Assembly: GCA_020344865.1 (NCBI GenBank)
Contig: CP070830.1
Location: forward strand, 2,563,266-2,569,282
DNA from: Planctomycetota bacterium
Lineage (GTDB): Bacteria; Planctomycetota; Phycisphaerae; Sedimentisphaerales; Anaerobacaceae
Direction of reading: 5' to 3'
DNA: 6,017 nucleotides
Part shown: positions 1-5,328 of the stretch, in pieces
Numbering within the stretch: position 1 is the first letter of the stretch
Layout: the number at the start of each line of letters is the position of its first letter
Program-made: the position numbers and the translations under genes
Notes under the pieces: generated by a model
Database searches by the model: none
The model's input: the letters and a program-made list of their open reading frames with translations, nothing else
Told to the model about the DNA's origin: nothing

Positions 1-582
1 AGGATAGCGCTACGGGACTTGGAGATTCGTGGTGCGGGGAACATACTGGGGCCGGAGCAGTCGGGGCATATTCAACTGGTGGGGTATCAGATGTACTGCG
101 AGCTGTTGGCGGACGCGGTGAAGAGGATGAAGAACGAGCCCGTGGAAGCAATACCGACGGCGACGATTGATTTGGGATTTACGACGTATATACCGAAGAA
201 CTATATACCGACGGACAGGCACCGGATGGATGCGTATCGAAAGATTGCGGTGGCGAAAAACAAGGAGGACCTGGAGCAGACAAAGGGCGAATTGGCGGAT
301 GTATATGGACCGCTGCCGGAGGAGGTCAAACTACTGCTGGAGCTGGCGGAGATAAGAATCGCAGCGAGCAAGCATGGGATAAGGAGTATTGTAACGAGCG
401 GGCGGGATTTGGTGTTTTCGTTCGGCGAAGAGCGGAGCGCAGAAACTGACAAGCTGTTCGCGAAAACGGTGGGAAAAGTAAGGGTCACAGGACCCAAGAC
501 GGTATATCTGCGCTTGGGGAAGAGTTATTTTGAAACAGGGACGCTGATGAGCGTGCTGAGAAAAATTCTTAGCACCACTTAA
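1..582 (+). CDS. mfd: Transcription-repair coupling factor Mfd, C-terminal part (5' truncated by window)
   Basis: Mfd is a cytoplasmic DNA translocase. It pushes stalled RNA polymerase off damaged template and recruits UvrA for transcription-coupled repair. The frame is open from base 1, and 193 residues remain before the TAA at 580-582; the whole family protein is usually around 1100-1200 residues. The visible part begins with RDLEIRGAGNILGPEQSGHI (residues 6-25), the TRG-like motif that follows helicase motif VI in Mfd and RecG. It is followed by VGYQMYCELLADAVKRMK and then the C-terminal TRCF (D7) domain, with typical PxATIDLGFTTYIPKNYIP and DVYGPLPEEV stretches. The TTG at 19 is an internal leucine codon (DLEIRG) and is not a start. 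No frameshift or lost motif is seen. There is no hairpin plus T-run terminator after the stop; a promoter-like element overlaps the gene end instead. Identification is firm from family motifs. Confidence 0.96.
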   Translation, partial: RIALRDLEIRGAGNILGPEQSGHIQLVGYQMYCELLADAVKRMKNEPVEAIPTATIDLGFTTYIPKNYIPTDRHRMDAYRKIAVAKNKEDLEQTKGELADVYGPLPEEVKLLLELAEIRIAASKHGIRSIVTSGRDLVFSFGEERSAETDKLFAKTVGKVRVTGPKTVYLRLGKSYFETGTLMSVLRKILSTT

Positions 583-598
583 GCAAATCGCATATAAT
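569..598 (+). promoter_or_regulatory. Sigma70-type promoter overlapping the mfd 3' end
   Basis: A perfect -10 box TATAAT lies at 593-598. An acceptable -35 match TTAGCA (4 of 6 to TTGACA) lies at 569-574, with an 18-bp spacer; no TG extension is present. Transcription would start near 604-606. This would drive the gene at 632 and probably the whole operon to 5166. It also argues against the in-frame GTG at 605 as the translation start, because the transcript would begin at about that base. Prediction by consensus only; planctomycete promoters are not well characterised. Confidence 0.55.
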
Positions 599-631
599 TC
601 ACTGGTGGAAGCGCAATCGGAAAAGGGACAC

Positions 632-1528
632 ATGAGCGAAAAATATATGAGCCCGGAGGGCAAAAAGGCAAAAACATGCATAATGGGGACTTTGTCCTTT
701 ATACTTGCCCTGATAAGCGTGGTGTGTATCGTCGGTTTTTGTGTTGTTCCTGACAAAATGTGTGCGCTTTTTCCGCTGGTTTTCGCCAGCCTGGTTCTGT
801 CGTTGATTTTTGGGTTCGTGAGTACTCGGCGAATCCGCGAAAGCAGCGGCGTGCTAAAGGGGCAAGTGTTTGCAAGAACAGGCTGCCTGATATCAGCGGG
901 CTTGATTGGGTTTGGTTTCTTCGTTGGCATGACCACTCCGTATATAAAGAGTTTTCTGTATAAGCACGGAATAACGTACCGAGTCATATGTGGTACCAAT
1001 CTAAGGAACCTGGGCACAGCGATGCGACAGTATGCGAACGATTATAATGGGCGGTATCCGACAGCAAACGCGTGGTGCGATTTACTCGTTGAATATGCCG
1101 ATGTGGGGAAACGGACATTTATATGCAAAACAGCGGAAGCTGCCACCACATACAGGACGAGTGACCCAAATGAGGAGCCCAACCTAGGAGTACCCGCGGA
1201 GTTCCTGGGGAAGCACGATGATGCGGGTGGTGGACAAAGTTATGTGTATTTACCTTACTGGTCTCATTATGCTATTAATCCGAATTGTGGGCTAAATTCG
1301 CCCGCCGAAACGGTCCTATTGTTTGAAACTAAAGGCGGTTGGAATCAGTTTGGTGGGGCTGAGATACTAACTTTTGAAAATCACGAAGGCAAAGGCTGCA
1401 ATGTATTGTATAATGGTGGCGGTGTAGAATTTGTCGCGCCAGAAGAAATTGTAAAACTAAAATGGAAGGCAGATAACAACAAAAGCGAGAGTGATGAATC
1501 AGTTAGAAGGAGTCTCAAGAATGAATAG
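632..1528 (+). CDS. DUF4190-like membrane protein fused to a pseudopilin-like H-X9-DG domain
   Basis: A 298-residue predicted inner-membrane protein of unknown function. Three hydrophobic helices (about residues 16-39, 43-65 and 85-103) with a basic loop (STRRIRESSGVLKG) between the second and third resemble the DUF4190 layout. By the positive-inside rule, the C-terminal domain lies outside the cytoplasm. That domain opens with CGTNLRNLGTAMRQYANDYN (from residue 120), the signature that follows the N-terminal helix in planctomycete pseudopilin-like (DUF1559/H-X9-DG) proteins. It ends with H241, nine residues, then N251-G252: the H-X9-DG motif with Asp changed to Asn. The prepilin leader (GFTLIELLVV type) is missing; the helices take its place. 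Five cysteines lie in the outer domain (120, 149, 165, 219, 246). ATG 632 is preferred over the in-frame GTG 605, because 605 coincides with the predicted transcript start and AAAGGG (622-627) precedes ATG 632, although closely. The stop overlaps the next gene by 8 bp. GC is clearly lower than in the next gene. Confidence 0.8.
   Translation: MSEKYMSPEGKKAKTCIMGTLSFILALISVVCIVGFCVVPDKMCALFPLVFASLVLSLIFGFVSTRRIRESSGVLKGQVFARTGCLISAGLIGFGFFVGMTTPYIKSFLYKHGITYRVICGTNLRNLGTAMRQYANDYNGRYPTANAWCDLLVEYADVGKRTFICKTAEAATTYRTSDPNEEPNLGVPAEFLGKHDDAGGGQSYVYLPYWSHYAINPNCGLNSPAETVLLFETKGGWNQFGGAEILTFENHEGKGCNVLYNGGGVEFVAPEEIVKLKWKADNNKSESDESVRRSLKNE
1507..1512 (+). promoter_or_regulatory. Ribosome binding site AAGGAG for the thioredoxin gene
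   Basis: AAGGAG sits 8 nt before ATG 1521. It decides that start over the upstream in-frame ATGs at 1491 and 1494, which would put non-signal residues ahead of the secretion signal. It lies inside the 3' end of the preceding gene, which suggests coupled translation. Confidence 0.8.
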
Positions 1529-2675
1529 ATTCGGTAAGGGGGTTTTGGCGGCAGCGGTGATGTTTTTGATGGCGGGCGTTTGCGGGGCGGCTTATGAGCC
1601 AAAGACCTTGGAGATTGGCTCGACGGCGCCGTTTTTTCATCTGCCGGGGGTCGACGGCAAACATTACAGCCTGGTGGACTTCGCAGGGGCGAAGGTGCTC
1701 GTCATGATATTTACGAGCAATCACTGTCCAACCGCACGGGCGTACGAGGACAGAATGAAGAAGCTGACGGCCGATTACAAGGACAAGGGCGTTGCGGTAG
1801 TGGCGATATCGTCGAACGACCCTTGCGCGCTACGGTTAGACGAGCTGGCGTGGACGGACGTGGGCGATACGCTGGAGGATATGAAGATACGGGCGAAGGA
1901 CAAGGAGTTTAACTTTCCGTATCTTTATGACGGAGACACACAGAAGGTGGCGAAGGCGTACGGGCCGGAAACGACGCCGCATACATTAATATTCGACGAG
2001 TACCGGACGCTTCGTTATGTCGGGCGAAATGACAGCTCGGAATGGATGGAGAAGGCGGACGCAGCGCAGGATGCTCGGAATGCGATTGACGCGCTGCTGG
2101 CGGGTGAAAAGGTGACTGTCGAGAAGACGAAGACGTTCGGGTGCTCGATAAAGTGGTCGGACAAGCGGGCAGGCGTGAAGAAGGAGCGCGAGGAGCTGGA
2201 GAAGGAGGCGGTGGCTCTGGAGCCGATCGACGCAGAGGTAGTAAGGGGGCTGGTGAAGGACAATAAGGACAAGCTGCGATTGATAAACGTGTGGGCGACG
2301 TGGTGCGGGCCGTGCAAGGTGGAGATGCCCGAGCTCATCAAGATTTACTGGATATACCGTAACAGACGAACGACTGAGTTCGAGCTGATTACCATCAGCG
2401 CCGACCCGTCGCACGGCAACGATGGGGTTCTTTCGTTTCTGAAAGAGCATCACGCATCGTGCAAGAACTATCTTTACGGGTCGGCCAACAAATACGAGCT
2501 GATAGAGGCCGTAGACAAGGAGTGGGCTGGGGCCATACCTTATACGATTCTGGTGGCGCCGGGCGGAAAGATTCTTTACCGTCAGATGGGGATTGTAGAG
2601 CCACTGGAACTGAGAAGGGCGATTGTGGGCTATTACGAGGGGACTCTGCCGTGGTGGGTGAGCGAGGAGGGGTAG
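1521..2675 (+). CDS. Secreted double thioredoxin-fold protein (PRX_like1-like + TlpA-like)
   Basis: A 384-residue exported thiol-disulfide protein. Residues 1-23 or 24 form a Sec signal peptide (basic MNRFGK, then a hydrophobic core, cleavage near CGA-A). It is not a lipobox, since Val precedes Cys21. Domain 1 (about 27-210) is a peroxiredoxin/redoxin fold: FTSNHCPTARAYEDR carries Cys69 in a C-P-T-A motif, so the second cysteine of CXXC is absent. TTPHT (Pro153) fits the cis-proline, and GCSIKW (Cys208) is a typical end motif of the PRX_like1 group. A charged linker, rich in Glu and Lys, spans about 213-240. Domain 2 (about 241-384) is TlpA/ResA-like, with INVWATWCGPCKVEMPEL (Trp261, Cys262, Cys265) and IPYT (cis-Pro340). 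Domain 2 therefore looks redox-competent, while domain 1 has only a single active-site cysteine, as is normal for PRX_like1. The substrate is unknown. It overlaps the upstream gene by 8 bp and lies 35 bp before the first propeller gene, so it is likely in one operon. Confidence 0.9.
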   Translation: MNRFGKGVLAAAVMFLMAGVCGAAYEPKTLEIGSTAPFFHLPGVDGKHYSLVDFAGAKVLVMIFTSNHCPTARAYEDRMKKLTADYKDKGVAVVAISSNDPCALRLDELAWTDVGDTLEDMKIRAKDKEFNFPYLYDGDTQKVAKAYGPETTPHTLIFDEYRTLRYVGRNDSSEWMEKADAAQDARNAIDALLAGEKVTVEKTKTFGCSIKWSDKRAGVKKEREELEKEAVALEPIDAEVVRGLVKDNKDKLRLINVWATWCGPCKVEMPELIKIYWIYRNRRTTEFELITISADPSHGNDGVLSFLKEHHASCKNYLYGSANKYELIEAVDKEWAGAIPYTILVAPGGKILYRQMGIVEPLELRRAIVGYYEGTLPWWVSEEG

Positions 2676-2697
2676 CGGGCAGAGTCCGGAGGAGGAG

Positions 2698-2704
2698 AAG
2701 GGAG
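2698..2704 (+). promoter_or_regulatory. Ribosome binding site AAGGGAG for propeller copy 1
   Basis: AAGGGAG lies 6 nt before ATG 2711 and fixes the start at the secretion signal. The reading frame stays open upstream to 2459, but that part overlaps the thioredoxin gene in another frame, is rich in Arg and Gly, and has no signal peptide. Confidence 0.78.
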
Positions 2705-2710
2705 CAAGGT

Positions 2711-3772
2711 ATGGTAGAAAAGAAACGCATGGTTTTAGTTTTGATTTTGTCGGGGATGTTGCTAACGGCGGGCCTGACAGGTAGCGCGTCCGGCAAGGAC
2801 AAGTCGCCATTGGACGAGCTGCCGGGGTATATATGGCAGGTAACGCACTTCGGTCAGCGTGCGGACTTCTCGCATGACGGCAAGCGGATATTATTTATTG
2901 AGAAGACGTTCGGGGACGTATATGAGGTAGAGATTGCAACGAAGATTATCCAGCCGGTTACGCACCATTACTATCATGAAGGATATGTCAGGGCGTTATA
3001 CTTAGCGAACGGCGATATTCTGCTATCGGGCGCACGGAAGTTCGACGCTGAAGACCCCGTACCGAGCCGGAAAAAATACGCTGAGCTGTGGGTGCTGAAG
3101 AAGGATTTGTCGGAGCCGCCGGTGGCGCTGGGGGAGTACTGCTACGAGGGCCCGGCGGTGTCGCGCAAGAATATGCGGATTGCGTGGACGACAGGGGGGA
3201 CGACACCTGACGCAACGTTCTATGTGGGTGATATTGTTTACGAAAACAGCAAGCCCAAATTAGCGAACAAAAAGAAGATTGCGGCCAAGCCCAATTTGGA
3301 CATTATGAAGTATGACATCGAGACGCAGAACCTTCGGCCGCCAGAAGAGAAGGAAATAATCTTCAGCGCATACGGCGATGAGTACAAGGTGTGCGAGGTT
3401 GCGGGAATCGAGATAGAGACGGGGAAGGTAGTCAACTACTCGAAGGCGCCGGAGCGGTATGACGAACCGGAGGGGATTTTCCCGGACGGCAAACATACAT
3501 TGGTCGAGTGCGACAAGCACAACCTGAAGGGTACAAGTTATATCGATATCTACAAGCTTGCGCTGGACGGGTCGGGCAGGACGGAGAGGTTGACATTTTT
3601 CGCGGACTATCCGGGCTACAAAAGCTCGAATCCGGTGGTGAGCGACGACGGCAGGTATATGGCGTTTCAGTATGCCAAGAAGGGGGACTGGGCCGGCGTG
3701 GGAAGGGGGATTTTGATATTCGATTTAGAAAAGTGCGAAACGTTGAAGAATTACAGGAAACACGGCAGGTAG
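2711..3772 (+). CDS. Secreted TolB/PD40-like beta-propeller, copy 1 (no tail domain)
   Basis: A 353-residue exported protein. Residues 1 to about 28 are a Sec signal peptide (MVEKKR, hydrophobic core, cleavage near SAS-G or ASG-K). The mature part is a PD40/TolB-type propeller, with blade motifs of the form F-S-x-DG-K-x-I-x-F at residues 51-63 (ADFSHDGKRILFI), 147-160 (GPAVSRKNMRIAWT), 252-266 (EPEGIFPDGKHTLVE) and 306-320 (SNPVVSDDGRYMAFQ). A strongly conserved segment HHYYHEGYVRALYLANGDIL lies at 85-104. No catalytic residues are recognised. Such propellers usually bind proteins or glycans in the periplasm, but no ligand can be named. It aligns residue for residue with copy 2 up to FDL (337-339), then ends in a short unrelated basic tail KCETLKNYRKHGR. 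It lacks the DUF6794-like domain of copy 2. Cysteines at 144 and 267 are shared with copy 2. It is 35 bp after the thioredoxin gene and 32 bp before copy 2, so likely in the same operon. Confidence 0.87.
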   Translation: MVEKKRMVLVLILSGMLLTAGLTGSASGKDKSPLDELPGYIWQVTHFGQRADFSHDGKRILFIEKTFGDVYEVEIATKIIQPVTHHYYHEGYVRALYLANGDILLSGARKFDAEDPVPSRKKYAELWVLKKDLSEPPVALGEYCYEGPAVSRKNMRIAWTTGGTTPDATFYVGDIVYENSKPKLANKKKIAAKPNLDIMKYDIETQNLRPPEEKEIIFSAYGDEYKVCEVAGIEIETGKVVNYSKAPERYDEPEGIFPDGKHTLVECDKHNLKGTSYIDIYKLALDGSGRTERLTFFADYPGYKSSNPVVSDDGRYMAFQYAKKGDWAGVGRGILIFDLEKCETLKNYRKHGR

Positions 3773-3792
3773 GGCCGCGGGCGGGCAGCGAT

Positions 3793-3798
3793 AAGGAG
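3793..3798 (+). promoter_or_regulatory. Ribosome binding site AAGGAG for propeller copy 2
   Basis: AAGGAG lies 6 nt before ATG 3805. It fixes the start at the signal peptide, although the frame is open back to 3508 within copy 1 (a different frame of that gene). Confidence 0.8.
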
Positions 3799-3804
3799 AA
3801 GGTT

Positions 3805-5166
3805 ATGCATTGCAGCAAAGGCAGGTTAGTGTATTTGGTTTTGATGGGATTTTTGTGTGCAGTCTGCAGGGGCGAGGCTGAATGCAAAAAGGACAAGTCG
3901 CCATTGGATGAGCTGCCGCCGCATATAAGGCAGGTGACAAAGTTCGGTCAACGGGCGGACTTCTCGCACGACGGCAAGCGGATACTGTTTATTGAAAAGA
4001 CTTTCGGGGACGTTTATGAGGTGGAGATTGCAACGAAGATTATCCGACCGGTCACGCACCACTACTATCACGAGGGCTATACGCGGGCCCTGTATCTGGC
4101 CAACGGGGACATCCTGCTATCGGGGGCGCGTAAGTTTGACGCCGAGAACCCGACAGCGAGCAGGCGAGAGGAGAACGCCGAGCTATGGGTTTTAAGCAAA
4201 GACCTTTCCGGGCCGCCGATTGCCTTAGGGGAGCACTGCTCGGAAGGGCCTGCGGTTTCACGCAAGAACATGCGGATAGCGTGGACAGAAGGCGGGGGAT
4301 TCTGGATGGCGGACATAATTTACGAAAACAAGGCGCCGAGACTTTCGAACAAGAAAAGGATAATGAATTCGGAGGACATTGGTATCGAGTGCTGGCCCGA
4401 GACGCAGAACTTTCGTCCGCCTGACGAGAAGGAGCTGATCTTCAGCGCTTATTTAAAACAGGAAGTCCAAAGCTCGGAGGTGATGGGACTGGATATTGCG
4501 ACGGGCAAGGTTGTAAATTACTCGAACGCAGACGGACAGTATGACGAGCCGGAGGGGATTTTCCCCGACGGAAAATACACTCTCGTTGAGTGCGACAAGC
4601 ACCGGCAGCAGGAGACAAGGTACGGCAAGGACTTTGCCGGAATTACCTTAGATATTTATAAACTGGCGCTGGACGGTTCGGGGAAAACAGAGAGGCTGAC
4701 ATATTTCAACGATTACGCGGGCTACAAGAGCTCGAATCCGGTGGTCAGCGACGACGGGCGGTATATGGCGTTTCAATTCGCAAAGGAGGGTGACAAGGCG
4801 GGTGTGGGAAGGGGGATTTTGATATTCGACTTAGCGATGTGGGAAAAGATGCGTGGCGACCAAGAGCTTGATTGCGCAAGCGGTGGACAACTGCCCAGAA
4901 CATATGAGGAGGCAGTAGCCCATCTGGTCAGAACAATGAGTGAAGAAGACAAAAGGTCGGTTCGTACTACAGCAAGAGATGACCTCATCAAATTTCACTT
5001 TGGGTGGGGTACGGGCATTCGCAACGACTTTGGGTTGTGGGGCGACAACACAAAACTGCTTGAGTCATGCGCAAGAAAGAAAAAGTTAGAGCAGATTCAT
5101 CCAGATGAAGCGTCCATGCTCATAATTGAAGGTGTGTGGGAGGCGTTGCAGACGAAGGAGCGGTAA
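3805..5166 (+). CDS. Secreted TolB/PD40-like beta-propeller, copy 2, with C-terminal DUF6794-like domain
   Basis: A 453-residue exported protein. Residues 1 to about 25 are a Sec signal peptide (MHCSKGR, hydrophobic core, cleavage near GEA-E). Residues 29-343 are a PD40 propeller paralogous to copy 1, with blade motifs at 51-63, 148-161, 248-262 and 310-324. Compared with copy 1 it has an insertion around 267-281 and a shorter 160s loop. After FDL (341-343) and a linker, residues about 363-450 form a second domain: LPRTYEEAVAHLVRTMSEED, then IKFHFGWGTGIRNDFGLWG (395-413) and IHPDEASMLIIEGVWEAL (431-448). I recognise this from memory as resembling DUF6794, a small domain of unknown function; a profile search would settle it. 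The tail coding DNA is less GC-rich than the propeller (hand count 114/240 at 4921-5160 against 132/240 at 3901-4140). Cysteines in the mature part are 27, 145, 196, 263, 357 and 422. It is the last gene of the likely operon. Confidence 0.87.
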   Translation: MHCSKGRLVYLVLMGFLCAVCRGEAECKKDKSPLDELPPHIRQVTKFGQRADFSHDGKRILFIEKTFGDVYEVEIATKIIRPVTHHYYHEGYTRALYLANGDILLSGARKFDAENPTASRREENAELWVLSKDLSGPPIALGEHCSEGPAVSRKNMRIAWTEGGGFWMADIIYENKAPRLSNKKRIMNSEDIGIECWPETQNFRPPDEKELIFSAYLKQEVQSSEVMGLDIATGKVVNYSNADGQYDEPEGIFPDGKYTLVECDKHRQQETRYGKDFAGITLDIYKLALDGSGKTERLTYFNDYAGYKSSNPVVSDDGRYMAFQFAKEGDKAGVGRGILIFDLAMWEKMRGDQELDCASGGQLPRTYEEAVAHLVRTMSEEDKRSVRTTARDDLIKFHFGWGTGIRNDFGLWGDNTKLLESCARKKKLEQIHPDEASMLIIEGVWEALQTKER

Positions 5167-5176
5167 AGATTCTGAG

Positions 5177-5254
5177 CAAAACCGTAAGACGACCAAGCCG
5201 TTTCGCTTGGGGGCGCACTTGGAAAACGTTTTAGTGGATTAAATGACGGTTTTG
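5177..5254 (+). other. Structured intergenic element: 9-bp inverted repeat enclosing two smaller inverted repeats
   Basis: CAAAACCGT (5177-5185) is perfectly complementary to ACGGTTTTG (5246-5254), with 60 nt between. Inside lie CCAAGC/GCTTGG (5193-5198 and 5205-5210, loop CGTTTC) and CACT/AGTG (5216-5219 and 5233-5236) around the palindrome AAAACGTTTT (5223-5232). The first loop (CGTTT, 5199-5203) could pair with AAACG at 5224-5228. No T-run follows, so an ordinary terminator is unlikely. It could be a structured 3' UTR of the operon, a small RNA, or an operator region before the next gene. No known RNA family is recognised. Confidence 0.35.
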
Positions 5255-5263
5255 GGGTAGAAT
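5235..5263 (+). promoter_or_regulatory. Weak promoter candidate for the SurA-like gene
   Basis: TAGAAT (5258-5263) matches the -10 consensus in 5 of 6 positions. TGGATT (5235-5240), 17 bp upstream, matches the -35 only 3 of 6. Transcription would start near 5270, right before the hairpin at 5272-5291, giving a leader of roughly 58 nt. The 162-bp gap and the change of gene context make a separate promoter reasonable. Confidence 0.35.
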
Positions 5264-5271
5264 TTTGCGCT

Positions 5272-5291
5272 CGGCAGATTCAAGTCTGCCG
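5272..5291 (+). other. GC-rich hairpin in the leader of the SurA-like gene
   Basis: CGGCAGA (5272-5278) pairs with TCTGCCG (5285-5291) around the loop TTCAAG; a T-G pair could shorten the loop to TCAA. The next bases (GCCAGATGCTG) hold no T-run, so it does not look like a normal intrinsic terminator on the + strand. It may stabilise the 5' end of the transcript, or be a copy of a dispersed intergenic palindrome. Confidence 0.5.
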
Positions 5292-5328
5292 GCCAGATGC
5301 TGTTTGGTTTGCGAAAGCAGGTTGAGCG

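Larger units (their letters stand above)
2675..4833 (+). repeat. Tandem gene duplication of the propeller unit (2675-3727 and 3781-4833)
   Basis: The two units are direct, diverged copies of about 1.05 kb. Each begins with the leader GCGGGCAG (2675-2682; 3781-3788) followed by AGGAGAAGG (2693-2701; 3794-3802), then the signal peptide and propeller. Homology ends after the Phe-Asp-Leu codons at 3727 and 4833. Over residues 29-114 only 6 of 86 residues differ, while 31 other codons differ synonymously. The signal peptides are unrelated. This is an old, selected duplication, not an assembly artefact or a recent repeat. Confidence 0.88.

Noticed and set aside
605..631. GTG start nine codons upstream for the DUF4190-like protein
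   Set aside because: It coincides with the predicted transcript start and has no ribosome binding site; ATG 632 is preferred.
331..1017. Minus-strand open frame of 228 codons across the mfd end and the start of the next gene
   Set aside because: It crosses two convincing + strand genes and the promoter region, and shows no domain or signal. It is a shadow frame.
1539..1583. Lipoprotein signal in the thioredoxin protein
   Set aside because: The residue before Cys21 is Val, not Gly, Ala or Ser, so the lipobox rule fails; an ordinary Sec signal fits better.
2459..2710. Upstream extension of propeller copy 1 to an earlier ATG
   Set aside because: It overlaps the thioredoxin gene in another frame, encodes an Arg/Gly-rich sequence unlike any protein, and would bury the signal peptide. 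The ribosome binding site before 2711 explains the start.
1986..2810. Long open frame on the minus strand (274 codons) opposite the thioredoxin gene
   Set aside because: It lies opposite a well-supported gene, its translation is rich in Arg, Leu, Pro and His with no recognisable motif, and it arises from the GC-rich third positions of the true gene.
3508..3804. Upstream extension of propeller copy 2 into copy 1
   Set aside because: It is an out-of-frame reading of copy 1. The signal peptide and AAGGAG at 3793-3798 mark 3805 as the start.
2675..4833. Tandem repeat as an assembly artefact or mobile element
   Set aside because: The copies differ at many synonymous sites and have different signal peptides and ends. 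There is no transposase or terminal inverted repeat.
5193..5210. CCAAGC/GCTTGG hairpin as an intrinsic terminator of the operon
   Set aside because: The stem is only 6 bp and no T-run follows on either strand. It is kept only as part of the structured intergenic element.
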